Assembly: GCF_007992715.1 (NCBI RefSeq)
Contig: NZ_BKAU01000004.1
Coordinates: forward strand, 124,001 to 188,000
Direction of reading: 5' to 3'
DNA length: 64,000 nucleotides
Origin: Chitinophaga cymbidii
GTDB lineage: Bacteria > Bacteroidota > Bacteroidia > Chitinophagales > Chitinophagaceae
Part shown: one piece after another, positions 50,742 to 60,189 of the stretch
Position numbering within the stretch: position 1 is the stretch's first letter
Layout: every line of letters begins with the position of its first letter
Translations under genes and position numbers: made by a program
The notes under the pieces: model-generated
Told to the model about the DNA's origin: nothing
Database searches by the model: none
The model's input: only the letters and a program-made list of their open reading frames with translations

Positions 50742-53105
50742 ATGATTAAGAACTACTTTCTCGTTGCCTGGCGGAACATTGTCCGCAACAAAGTATTTTC
50801 CACGATCAATATACTTGGTCTTGCGCTGGGCCTGGCCTGCAGTCTGCTGATCCTGTTATGGGTGCAGGATGAACTGAAAGTGGACGGCTTTCATGCGACC
50901 GGCGACCGGCTGTACCAGGTGTACGTGCGCCAGGCATATGATGGCAAAGTAGGCGCGGGTTATACCACGCAGGGCTTGCTGGCGGACGAACTGAAAAGAG
51001 AAATTCCGGAGGTGGAATATGCCAGCGGGTTTGAGGCCGTGAGGACTTACACCTTTGAGCGGGACGGCAATATCCACAAGATGAACGGCACGAATGCCAG
51101 CGGGGACTTTTTCCGGATGTTCAGCTTTCCGCTGGTGGCCGGTTCCATTGATCACGCATTGACGGCTCCTGAATCGGTGGTCATTTCCCGCCGCATGGCG
51201 GAAACTTTCTTCGGCAACGCCGCCGCCGCCATCGGCAAGCCGCTCCGTTACGAGAACAAGCTGGACCTTACCGTTACCGCCGTGTTCGAGAACATCCCCG
51301 CCAATTCCACCCTGCAATTCGATTTCCTGAGAAGCTGGACGGCCTATGTGCAGGAGAATCCCTGGGTGCACAACTGGGGCAATACCAGTCCCGCTACTTA
51401 CGTGCAGCTCCGACCTGATGCGGACGCCGCAAAAGCGGAAGCGAAGATCAGGGATTTCATTTACCGCTACGCGCCGAAAACAAAAGACCTGACCACGGAA
51501 CTGGGCTTGCAGCCTTTTCCAGAGAAATACCTGCATTCCAGGTTTAAGGACGGTCAGATCGATGGCGGCCGTATTGAATATGTGCGGCTTTTTACCATAG
51601 TATCCATTTTTATTTTGCTGATCGCCTGCATCAACTTTATGAACCTCGCTACCGCGCGCGCTGCAAAGCGGGCGAAGGAAGTGGGCGTGCGCAAAGCGGT
51701 GGGGGCGCAGCGTTCCACCCTGGCCTGGCAGTTCGTGGGAGAAGCGGTGCTGCTGACCTGCCTGGCCGTGATCATCGCCGTTGGCGTGGTAGCCATGCTT
51801 TTGCCGGTGTTCAACACCCTCACCGGCAAACAGCTTTCACTGCCCTTTTCGCAACCGGTTTTCTGGATGATGTTATTGGGATTGATGCTGGTAACAGGTT
51901 TTATCGCCGGCAGTTATCCGGCCATCTTCCTGTCTTCCCTGAAGCCCGTGCACGTGTTGAAAGGCGGCCTGCAATTCAGCGCCGGCGCGGCTTTCTTCAG
52001 GCGTGGACTGGTGGCTTTTCAGTTTATGCTGTCCATCATTCTCATCGTGGGCATGATCGTCATCTACAAACAGATGAAATATTTCCAGACCCGCAACCTC
52101 GGTTATGACCGCGAAAACCTGGTGTACATCCCCATAGAAGGCGACCTGGTAAAGAATTACGCGGTGTTCAAGGAAACGGCGCGCAACATGCCTGGTGTGC
52201 TGAACATCTCGAAGATGCGGAATTCCCCGACTTATATTGAGCATCATACCGGCAGCATCAGCTGGACGGGTAAAGATCCTTTGCTGGAAGTAGGTTTTGC
52301 GGATGCTGTTGTGGGATATGATTTTGTGAAGACGATGAATTTGCAGCTGAAGGAAGGACGCGATTTTTCGAAGGGCTTTTCCGATTCCGCCAGCTATATG
52401 CTGAACGAAACGGCCATCGCCAAGATCGGTTATAAAGACCCCATCGGGAAGCCCATTTCCTGGGGGAATCGCGAAGGCAGGATCATCGGCGTATTGAAAG
52501 ATTTTCATTTCAGCTCGATGCACCAGACCATCGATCCGCTGATCATCCGCCTGGATGAAGACTGGACCTGGGGCACGATCATGGTGCGCACGCAGGCGGG
52601 GAAAACAAAAGAAGTACTGGCTGGTCTTGAAAAGCTGTGCAAGTCCCTGAACCCCCGCTTCCCGTTCACGTACCAGTTCTCTGACGAAGAATATACGAAG
52701 TTGTACCGGAGCGAGCAGGTGGTGAGCAAGCTCTCCGGTTATTTTGCATTCCTCGGTATTTTCATTTCCTGCCTCGGCCTGTTTGGCCTGGCTACCTTCA
52801 TGGCAGAGCAGCGTACGCGGGAAATGGGCGTGCGCAAGGTGCTGGGCGCCTCCGCGCCGGACATCTTCCTGCTGCTTTCCACCAACTTCCTGAAACCCGT
52901 TGCGGTAGCTATTCTGCTGGCATCGCCGGTGGCCTGGTATGTGATGGAGCGATGGCTGGAAGGCTTTGCCTACAAGATACCTATCGACTGGTGGATATTC
53001 GCGCTGGCCGGCGTGATCACGGTGATCATCGCCCTGTTGACCGTCAGCTTCCAGAGTGTGCGCACCGCTTTTATGAGCCCGGTGAAGAGTTTACGGGTGG
53101 AATGA
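50742..53105 (+). CDS. FtsX/MacB-type ABC transporter permease
   Basis: A 787-residue inner-membrane permease with two similar halves. Each has a periplasmic MacB-like domain and an FtsX core; the paired hallmark motifs are VGVRKAVGAQRSTL (about 310) and MGVRKVLGASAPDI (about 695). It starts with the typical LVAWRNIVRNKVFSTINILG. No ATPase gene is adjacent, so it must borrow a partner ATPase, as many of these orphan permeases in the phylum do. It may take part in lipoprotein or envelope stress handling. The position after the LytTR regulator suggests control by it. Confidence 0.92.
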   Translation: MIKNYFLVAWRNIVRNKVFSTINILGLALGLACSLLILLWVQDELKVDGFHATGDRLYQVYVRQAYDGKVGAGYTTQGLLADELKREIPEVEYASGFEAVRTYTFERDGNIHKMNGTNASGDFFRMFSFPLVAGSIDHALTAPESVVISRRMAETFFGNAAAAIGKPLRYENKLDLTVTAVFENIPANSTLQFDFLRSWTAYVQENPWVHNWGNTSPATYVQLRPDADAAKAEAKIRDFIYRYAPKTKDLTTELGLQPFPEKYLHSRFKDGQIDGGRIEYVRLFTIVSIFILLIACINFMNLATARAAKRAKEVGVRKAVGAQRSTLAWQFVGEAVLLTCLAVIIAVGVVAMLLPVFNTLTGKQLSLPFSQPVFWMMLLGLMLVTGFIAGSYPAIFLSSLKPVHVLKGGLQFSAGAAFFRRGLVAFQFMLSIILIVGMIVIYKQMKYFQTRNLGYDRENLVYIPIEGDLVKNYAVFKETARNMPGVLNISKMRNSPTYIEHHTGSISWTGKDPLLEVGFADAVVGYDFVKTMNLQLKEGRDFSKGFSDSASYMLNETAIAKIGYKDPIGKPISWGNREGRIIGVLKDFHFSSMHQTIDPLIIRLDEDWTWGTIMVRTQAGKTKEVLAGLEKLCKSLNPRFPFTYQFSDEEYTKLYRSEQVVSKLSGYFAFLGIFISCLGLFGLATFMAEQRTREMGVRKVLGASAPDIFLLLSTNFLKPVAVAILLASPVAWYVMERWLEGFAYKIPIDWWIFALAGVITVIIALLTVSFQSVRTAFMSPVKSLRVE

Positions 53106-53159
53106 TGGCTGCCGCGGCGGAAAAATTTGTACATTTCCGGTAGTTATCAAATCGCGCAC

Positions 53160-54326
53160 ATGGATCAACATTTGCTTGAGAAACTGATCCGCATCAGGCG
53201 GCAATTACATCTCCATCCTGAACTGGGCTTCCGGGAATTTAACACCTCCGCGCTGGTACAGCAGGAGCTGCACGCGATGGACATCCCTTTTGAAACACTG
53301 GCCGTTACCGGCGTGATCGGCAGCATCACCAAAGGCACGGGACCGGAGATCGTGCTCCGCGCGGACATGGATGCGCTGCCTGTGCGGGAAGAAACGGGGC
53401 TGGACTTCAGCTCCGTGGAGGAACAGGTGATGCATGCCTGCGGGCATGATATGCATACCACCATTTTACTCGGCGCCGCCGCCTTGTTGAAGGAAATGCC
53501 GTTCGAAGGTACGGTGAAGCTGGTGTTCCAGCCTTCGGAAGAAGGGAATGAACGAAGCCCGGAGAAAGGAAAATCCGGCGGGCAGCTCATCGTGGAAAGC
53601 GGGAAGCTGAACAACGCCAAAGCCGCATTGGGGCTGCATGTGCATCCGCTGCTGCCGGTGGGGTTGATGGGATTCAGGAACGGGGAGGCGCTGGCGAATG
53701 TATGCAGCTTTACCTTGCGCATCACGGGAAAAGGCGGCCACGCCGGCTCGCTGGAGCACGTCATTGATCCGGTGCTGGTGGCAGGACAGATCATCGTGGC
53801 TGCACAATCCATCATCTCCCACAACGCCACGCTGCAATCCGCTGTGCTGGCATTTACACATATGGAAACCACCGCGCCGCCGAGCCATAACGTGATCCCC
53901 CAGGGCACGGTGCTGCAGGGCTCGCTTCGCGCTATCAACATAGATACTTATAACCTCCTGCTGGAAAAATTCCAGCAACTGCTTAAAGGAATGGAAACAT
54001 CCTACGGATGCAGCATCGAATTTGAACAGATCGCCTATTACCCAAGCCTGCTGAACGATGCCGGCATACACCACAAGCTCAGCGGTGTGCACGATGATGT
54101 GATTGGGAAAGGGAAGGTGTTGGAAGGTACGGTGCATCTTGTGGCAGAGGATTTCGCTTTTTATTCCCGCCTCATGCCATCGCAATTTTATTACCTCGGT
54201 GCGCAGGTACCGGGTAACGACCAGTATTTCCTGCACCATCCGAAAGTGACGTTCAATGAAGCCTGCATCCCTTACGGTGTGAGGTTTCTTGCGGAAGGGG
54301 CGCTGGCGTTGATCAAAAGTTCGTAA
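53160..54326 (+). CDS. M20 family amidohydrolase
   Basis: A 388-residue metallo-amidohydrolase of the M20D type from the ATG at 53160 (an upstream TTG at 53127 is less likely). The metal-site motifs are ADMDALPVREETG, the MHACGHDMHTTILLG segment (Cys94, His96), PSEEG (Glu127, Glu128), and LGLHVHP (His160). The lid dimerisation domain spans about 180-295. These enzymes cleave N-acyl amino acids or hippurate-like compounds; the substrate is not apparent. There is no signal peptide, so it is cytosolic. A terminator follows. Confidence 0.95.
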   Translation: MDQHLLEKLIRIRRQLHLHPELGFREFNTSALVQQELHAMDIPFETLAVTGVIGSITKGTGPEIVLRADMDALPVREETGLDFSSVEEQVMHACGHDMHTTILLGAAALLKEMPFEGTVKLVFQPSEEGNERSPEKGKSGGQLIVESGKLNNAKAALGLHVHPLLPVGLMGFRNGEALANVCSFTLRITGKGGHAGSLEHVIDPVLVAGQIIVAAQSIISHNATLQSAVLAFTHMETTAPPSHNVIPQGTVLQGSLRAINIDTYNLLLEKFQQLLKGMETSYGCSIEFEQIAYYPSLLNDAGIHHKLSGVHDDVIGKGKVLEGTVHLVAEDFAFYSRLMPSQFYYLGAQVPGNDQYFLHHPKVTFNEACIPYGVRFLAEGALALIKSS

Positions 54327-54331
54327 AAGCA

Positions 54332-54361
54332 GGGGCTGACCAAAAAGTAATGGTCAGCCCC
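54332..54361. terminator. Terminator between amidohydrolase and susD
   Basis: Perfect 11-bp stem GGGGCTGACCA / TGGTCAGCCCC, loop AAAAGTAA, followed by AATTT. It is 5 bases after the M20 stop. The weak T run lowers certainty, but the stem is the strongest in this gap. The remaining 85 bases to the convergent susD stop show nothing else. Confidence 0.72.
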
Positions 54362-54446
54362 AATTTATCCGGTATCTGATGGAAACCTGTTGTCGTTTAA
54401 GCAATTCTCAAAGCCTTCGTTTTAATTTTTAGTCATCCCCTTCATT

Positions 54447-56159
54447 TTAATTATTCTGCTGCAACGCCCCCTGGCTTCTGTCGATCTGCTGCTGCGGGAT
54501 CGGATAGATAGCATCATTCGCGTCAAACGTCAGGTTGCGGTATGCGGAGAGCAGGCCGCCTTCAAACGAGGAATAGCTTTCCAGCACCTGTTTGGCAACG
54601 CCCCACCGCACGAGATCGTAGAAGCGGTGCCCTTCCAGCGCCAGTTCCAGCCGTCTTTCAAAACGGATGGCATTTCGCGCGTAGTCGGGGTTCGGGAAGC
54701 TGGTATACTGCCCTACGCTGTAAACGGCCGCGGGCGTACCGCCGATCTGTTTGGCCGGCAGCATGGAAGCGCGTTCGCGGATGAGGTTCACCAGCCGCAT
54801 GGCTTCCGGCAGGTTGGCCGCTTCCACATAACATTCAGCGGCCATGAGGTAAACGTCCGCCAGCCGGATGATGTTCACATTCAGCCCTGTGATCTGTAAC
54901 GAGCCCTGCACCGCCTGCCCGGAGAACTGCGCCTGCTCGATCATATGTTTCACGCCCACGAACGGCCCGGCATAGGCGGGGTCACGTATCCAGGCATCGC
55001 CCGCCATCAAGCCCCAGTCGCGGTACGGCACGCCTCTTCTCCCCACCGTATAATCCAGCCGCGGGTCCACCACAATTGTTTTGTCCACCTGGTAATTCGT
55101 CTTCGCCGTACCTGTCAACCCGAAATCGGATTTGATGGGATTGGTGCGGTAAGTGTTATCCAGCATGGGAAGCCCGGCGGGAGTCACTTTAAAAGAATTG
55201 ACAAGATCGAACGTAGGCTGGAAGAAGCCGCAGCAGTTCACGGGCGCGTTGCCGTAAAATCCGCCGAGCATATCGCCGACGTTTGCATTGTCCCCGCTGC
55301 CGTCCGGGTTGATGGCATGCTGTGCGGCGAAGATGGTTTCGGGGCCGTCTTCTTTGGTCACATCAAAGTTGTCGGTGAACGGCATGGTGGTGATGCTGGG
55401 TTTGGCGTCGATCACATCTTCGAAATAAGGCAGGGCCTCCGCGTATTTTTTCTGATAGAGCAGCACCTTGCCGAGATAAGCCTGTGCCGCCAGTTTGTCG
55501 ACACGACCAACCTGGTCCCTGGGCTTGGTGGTGGGGAGGTTTTCCACGGCAAAGCGGAGGTCTTCCTCGATCTTCGGATATACGTCCGTGTTATTAGGCA
55601 CTTTGGCCGCATCCGCGGTGGAGGTGATCGTTTCATCCACGTAAGGGATATTCACGAATACGCGGCGGAGGAAGAAGTAGTAATGCGCGCGCAGGAACCT
55701 TGCTTCCGCCTGTATTTCCGTGGCCCTGGCTTCGGTCAGCTTGTTGCCGGAGCCGGCCTGTACCGCGGCCAGCAGGCGCAGCGTGTTATTGCAGCGGGCG
55801 ATGCCTTCATAGTACCGGTTCCACATCACTTCGAGGTTGTCGTTGGTGCTGGTCACCTGGTACAGCTCTATCTGGTTCATGTTGGGCTGGTCGCCGTTGT
55901 TACTGCCTTTGTGGGCGTTGTCGGCCGCCACTTCGCCGAAAAGCCACTGGCTCGGGGCGGTGGAGTAGTTGCCCCATGTGCCGTTCACGTTCCCGTTCAG
56001 CAGGCCGTATGCGCCTATCAGCACGCCTTCCACGCCGTCCGGAGTTTCCAGCTGGGAGGTGGTCAGCTCGCCCTGCGGGTTGCGGTCCAGGAAATCGCTG
56101 CCGCATGCAGCCAGTAGCAAGCTCAATATCGGGAAGATGATGTTCTTGATCTTTTTCAT
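54447..56159 (-). CDS. SusD/RagB glycan-binding lipoprotein
   Basis: A 570-residue surface lipoprotein (lipobox LLLAAC, Cys19). SusD features are clear: RYYEGIARCNNTLRLLAAVQ, EARFLRAHYYFFLRRVFVNIPYV in two parts, KLAAQAYLGKVLLYQKKYAE, IRLADVYLMAAECYVEAANL, EGHRFYDLVRWG and IYPIPQQQIDRSQGALQQN. It partners the SusC encoded 31 bases upstream. Like the pair at 33761-38834, this one has no adjacent enzyme, FecR or sigma gene. Confidence 0.95.
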   Translation of the reverse strand: MKKIKNIIFPILSLLLAACGSDFLDRNPQGELTTSQLETPDGVEGVLIGAYGLLNGNVNGTWGNYSTAPSQWLFGEVAADNAHKGSNNGDQPNMNQIELYQVTSTNDNLEVMWNRYYEGIARCNNTLRLLAAVQAGSGNKLTEARATEIQAEARFLRAHYYFFLRRVFVNIPYVDETITSTADAAKVPNNTDVYPKIEEDLRFAVENLPTTKPRDQVGRVDKLAAQAYLGKVLLYQKKYAEALPYFEDVIDAKPSITTMPFTDNFDVTKEDGPETIFAAQHAINPDGSGDNANVGDMLGGFYGNAPVNCCGFFQPTFDLVNSFKVTPAGLPMLDNTYRTNPIKSDFGLTGTAKTNYQVDKTIVVDPRLDYTVGRRGVPYRDWGLMAGDAWIRDPAYAGPFVGVKHMIEQAQFSGQAVQGSLQITGLNVNIIRLADVYLMAAECYVEAANLPEAMRLVNLIRERASMLPAKQIGGTPAAVYSVGQYTSFPNPDYARNAIRFERRLELALEGHRFYDLVRWGVAKQVLESYSSFEGGLLSAYRNLTFDANDAIYPIPQQQIDRSQGALQQNN

Positions 56160-56190
56160 CTGTCAATGTTTATTTCGTAATTCATAATCT

Positions 56191-59100
56191 TTAGAAACCT
56201 GCGGACAAACCGATCAGATATTGCCTGCCTACAGGGTAGATGCCGAAGTCAACACCGAGCGCGGAGAACGTACTGTTCGTCTGGCTCACTTCCGGGTCGA
56301 GGCCGGTGTACTTCGTGATCGTGAACAGGTTGGTGCCGCTGGCGTATATCCTGAGGTTGCGGACCTTTCCGCCGAAGAGATTTTCGGTGGGGAAAGTATA
56401 ACCGATCTGCAGGTTCTTCATCCGGAAGAAGCTGCCGTCCTGCACATAATAGCTGGAAGAAGCATATTCAAAATCGGATGCGCCCCTGTAAGGCGACGGC
56501 GTTTTGCTGCTGCTGTTGCTTTCGCTCCAGGCGTTCAGCATGCGTGTGCTCGCCGATCCGTCGAACGTGCTGAAGTCTGTAAAATAGCGGGTAGCTTCAT
56601 AGAGGTCGTTGCCCTGGGAGCCGTTGAAGAACATATTGATGTCGAAGCGGCGGTAACGCGCGGTGAGGCTTAGTGAATAAAGGAAATCAGGATGCGGGCT
56701 GCCGATAACGGTGCGGTCGTTCGGATTGATGACGCCGTCAGGCTTGCCGTCCGGACCGGAAACGTCCACATATTTGAGGCCGCCCACCCTTGCGCCGGAG
56801 TAGGAAGGGCCGTTGGTCACCTCGTCCGCGTTCTGGTAGATGCCCGCCACCTTGTACCCGTAAAAAGCGCCAAAGGGCGCGCCGGGAGCGAGCAGCGTGG
56901 TTTGCAGGCTGCGGTAGTCGCCGTAGACCTGCTGGGTTACAGAAGGCGCAAGCGATACCACTTCATTCACGTTGCGGGAGAAGTTCACACCGGCATCCAA
57001 TGAAAAGCTTCTGCTGTCGATCTGCCCGTAATGGTAATTCAGCGCTATCTCGAATCCCTTGTTGCTCATGTCCCCGATGTTCACAAAAGGAGAGCTGCCC
57101 ATACCGCTGGCCGTGGCGGGAAGCGGTACGGGGTAGAGCATGTCGGATGTTTTGCGCGTGTACCAGTCGAGCGTACCGTCAAACATGCCGTTGAGGATGG
57201 TGAAGTCGAGGCCGAGGTTCAGCGATTTCAGTTCTTCCCATTTTACCGCCGGGTTGTCGTATGCGTTCTGCCATACGCCGGTCATCACACCGGAGCCGCC
57301 ATTGATGGGGTAGGCGGATGACGCGAGCGAGCTTTCCCAGCGCCGGAGGTACTGGAAGCCGGGGATGCGCTGGTTACCCGTTACGCCATAGCCCGCCCTG
57401 ATCTTCAGGTCCGTCAGCCAGTCCGTTTTCAGGAAATCTTCTTCAGACAGGCGCCAGGCAACGCTGGCGGCGGGGAAGGTGCCGTATTTGTTTTCCGGGC
57501 CGAAGTTCGAGGAGCCGTCACGGCGAACGGTGGCGCTGAAGATATAGCGGTCCAGCAACGTATAGTCCACCCGTCCGAAGATGGAGAACAATGTGCCGAT
57601 GGAACCGAGGCTGTTGTTGCTGATGTTGGCGGAACCACGGGAGAGGTAGTAGTAGTCCAGGTTGCCCAGCAGAAAGAATTCATTCCTGCCGCCATTGAGC
57701 TGCCGGTAGCGGCCCTGGTTGGCCTCGGTGCCTGCGAGTATGGTAAGGTCGTGGCGGTTGTTGACCTTCAGCTTGTAGGTGAGCGTATTGGTCCAGGTCC
57801 AGTCCACATAATATCCCTGGAATTCATTCAGGCTGTTGGCGTTGCTGCCTTCTGAAAATTCGAGGTTGGGATAGCCGATGGACATGCCGCTGTAGTTCTC
57901 GTAGCGGATGCCGATGCTGGATTTTGCGGTGAGCCCTTTGGCAGGGTCTACTTCCGCATATACGTTCCCGAAGAAGAAATTACGTTTGTTGACATTGTCT
58001 TTCGCGCGGTAAAGCATCGCCAGCGGGTTCTGCGCATTCCCTAATTTATCTCCGCGGCTGCCGGCAAAGTTGCCCATGATATCGTACACCGGGATGATGG
58101 TGGGAATGCGGTAGGAAAAGCCGAGCGGACTGCCTTCACCCTGGTATTCCCCCGAAACGTTCGGGTTTACGCCCACGCCGTAGAACTGCTCAAAGCTGTA
58201 CTGCATGTTTTCACCGATGCGCAGTTTTTCATTGAAGGCGGAGAAGGTGGTGTTGGAGCGCACGTTGTAGCGCTGGTAGCCGGTATGCCTCACGATCCCT
58301 TTCTGCCCCATGTATCCGCCCGAGATGGAGTAGGTGGCGTTTTCGCCGCCGCCGCTGACGTTGAGCTGGTAGCTCTGGATCGGCGCGTTCCGCGTGATCT
58401 CTTTGAACCAGTTGGTGCCGGTTTTGTTGGCTCTGGTGATCTGGTAGAAGGTGGAAGCATCCCTGCTGTAATTGTATTTGGATGGATCAGCATCTGCCGG
58501 CGTAATATTCTGTCCGGTAGCCGAGCCGGCAACCAGGTATTCCGGCAGGGTGGGCGTGGCGCCGGTGCCGTAGTTGCTGCCGGTGGTTTCGGAAGTGCCC
58601 GGTGTAATGCCGGCGTTCTTGAATGACTGGAACAGGTAGTTGGCGTATTGTTCCGGGTTCATCATCTCGGGGAAGCTTTCTCTTCTCGGTACCTGCGTGC
58701 CGTAATACACGTCCAGCGAAATGCGGGGCGGCCCTTCAATGCCTTTGCGGGTGGTGATGATCACTACGCCGTTGTTGGCGCGCGCGCCGTATATGGAAGC
58801 GGAAGAGGCGTCTTTCAGCACCTGCATCGTTTCGATATCATTCTGGTTCAGCCAGCTCAGCTTGCCTTCATACGGAACGCCGTCCACTACGAACAGGGGA
58901 TCATTGTTATTGATGGTGCTGAAGCCCCTGATCCTGATCTGCGGTGTAGCGCCGGGAGCGCCGTCGCTGATGATCTGCACGCCGGTAGCCTTGCCCTGCA
59001 GGGCTTCTACCGGGCTGGCGACAGGCTGCGCCTTTAACTGTTTAACGTTTACTACGGCCACGGAGCCGGTGAGGTCTTTCACTCTCTGTGCGCCGTAACC

Positions 59101-59511
59101 CGTCACTACCACTTCGTTCAGCGTGCTGTTGGAAGTGGCGAGTACAATGTCGTACACGCTCTTGCCGCTTTGCACGGTGAATTCCTGTGACGAAAACCCG
59201 ATGGAGGTAACGAGGATGACATCATTCACTTTGGCGCTCATGGAGTATTCGCCTTTGTCATTCGAGATGGTGCCTTTGTTCTGCCCCTTTATCTGTATAG
59301 CTACGCCGGGAACGGGAGCATTGTCTCCCTCGCTGGTGATGCGGCCTTTGATCACCATGTCCTGGAATGCCGCTTCCGCCAGCGCCGTAACATTGCCTGC
59401 GGGGGGCGTATAGCCTGCATAGGAGAAGGAAATGGCGGTGAAAATGGTCAAAGTATGCAAAAGAGTGGTCCGCATTGCTTTTTCTAAAGCAACATTTGTC
59501 CTTTTTTTCAT
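56191..59511 (-). CDS. SusC/RagA TonB-dependent receptor, no STN domain
   Basis: A 1106-residue outer-membrane importer; an alternative ATG at 59475 would shorten it by 12 residues. The signal peptide covers about 13-34. Then come the carboxypeptidase-regulatory-like domain (about 52-125, IKGRITSEGDNAPVPGVAIQ), TonB box NEVVVTGYGAQRV, plug (about 140-260, IYGARANNGVVIITTRKG) and a barrel ending GLSAGF. No STN domain is present. Orphan in regulation; ligand unknown. The leader of 678 bases upstream has no recognised promoter. Confidence 0.95.
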   Translation of the reverse strand: MKKRTNVALEKAMRTTLLHTLTIFTAISFSYAGYTPPAGNVTALAEAAFQDMVIKGRITSEGDNAPVPGVAIQIKGQNKGTISNDKGEYSMSAKVNDVILVTSIGFSSQEFTVQSGKSVYDIVLATSNSTLNEVVVTGYGAQRVKDLTGSVAVVNVKQLKAQPVASPVEALQGKATGVQIISDGAPGATPQIRIRGFSTINNNDPLFVVDGVPYEGKLSWLNQNDIETMQVLKDASSASIYGARANNGVVIITTRKGIEGPPRISLDVYYGTQVPRRESFPEMMNPEQYANYLFQSFKNAGITPGTSETTGSNYGTGATPTLPEYLVAGSATGQNITPADADPSKYNYSRDASTFYQITRANKTGTNWFKEITRNAPIQSYQLNVSGGGENATYSISGGYMGQKGIVRHTGYQRYNVRSNTTFSAFNEKLRIGENMQYSFEQFYGVGVNPNVSGEYQGEGSPLGFSYRIPTIIPVYDIMGNFAGSRGDKLGNAQNPLAMLYRAKDNVNKRNFFFGNVYAEVDPAKGLTAKSSIGIRYENYSGMSIGYPNLEFSEGSNANSLNEFQGYYVDWTWTNTLTYKLKVNNRHDLTILAGTEANQGRYRQLNGGRNEFFLLGNLDYYYLSRGSANISNNSLGSIGTLFSIFGRVDYTLLDRYIFSATVRRDGSSNFGPENKYGTFPAASVAWRLSEEDFLKTDWLTDLKIRAGYGVTGNQRIPGFQYLRRWESSLASSAYPINGGSGVMTGVWQNAYDNPAVKWEELKSLNLGLDFTILNGMFDGTLDWYTRKTSDMLYPVPLPATASGMGSSPFVNIGDMSNKGFEIALNYHYGQIDSRSFSLDAGVNFSRNVNEVVSLAPSVTQQVYGDYRSLQTTLLAPGAPFGAFYGYKVAGIYQNADEVTNGPSYSGARVGGLKYVDVSGPDGKPDGVINPNDRTVIGSPHPDFLYSLSLTARYRRFDINMFFNGSQGNDLYEATRYFTDFSTFDGSASTRMLNAWSESNSSSKTPSPYRGASDFEYASSSYYVQDGSFFRMKNLQIGYTFPTENLFGGKVRNLRIYASGTNLFTITKYTGLDPEVSQTNSTFSALGVDFGIYPVGRQYLIGLSAGF

Positions 59512-60189
59512 TGTTTGAAGGATTATTTTTCCAATAAGTTTTTGAAAGCGGTGCCGGTGAATACACTGCCGGCGGCAATGGTATTGCCTGTTGTGCTGCT
59601 AGGTGTCTGTTTTTTTCATAAACATTTACTGATTAACGTGGTGAGAAAATAAACCCTTGTCCCGTTGATATTCTTTCAACAGGCGTGGAATTTCGGGCTA
59701 CAGTCAAAGCAAAAGAATGGCGCGCCGCGCTGACCGGGCGGCAGTAAATGATCTAAAATATTTCCGGATGTTGGCCAGCTAAGGTTCTCTCGATTTTTAA
59801 TAAAACTGGCGGATGTGTCTGGGCAAAAATGAGCTTTCTTCGATTAGATTTTGGCTTTGAAATGCAGCATTTTCTTCAGACTGGACAGATGTTTTTTATA
59901 AGCATGAAAAAATAAGGGTACACAACGTGGTTTTCTTTGGCGGGTTAATCCATTCTATCTCAACTTTATCTCAACACTAGATAAATTTACATTTTCTTTC
60001 GAAGAATTCCAAAAATCAAAGGCCCTTTACGTTTTGCATTTGCTTTGATAGTATTTTGCCTTTTGATTGGAAACGGTATCACACACGGCCGGGAACCGGC
60101 CATGGTCGCTGAAGGAACAGGCCGGGTATGGTGGAGGTGAGGTGGACTTGAGGTGGACTTGATCTGCCGTTGATTTTGTGAATATGCTA
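59512..60189. other. Long intergenic region with no gene recognised
   Basis: These 678 bases lie between the susC start and the TPR-lipoprotein stop, both on the minus strand. They hold AT-rich stretches, a GGCCGG-GAA-CCGGCC hairpin (60087-60101), an 11-bp tandem duplication (60139-60160) and poorly coding short frames on both strands. No matching -33/-7 pair for susC was found, nor a terminator for the TPR gene other than this hairpin, which has no T run. Confidence 0.6.
60139..60160. repeat. 11-bp tandem duplication
   Basis: GAGGTGGACTT occurs twice head to tail (60139-60149, 60150-60160), preceded by the related GTGGAGGT. A possible slippage product in non-coding sequence; no function seen. 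Confidence 0.8.

Noticed and set aside
54945..56117. A 390-codon open frame on the plus strand inside a susD gene
   Set aside because: Shadow frame caused by codon bias of susD; no start signal or motif.
60087..60101. GGCCGG-GAA-CCGGCC hairpin considered as the TPR-gene terminator
   Set aside because: No T run on either side and about 90 bases from the stop, so termination is not supported.
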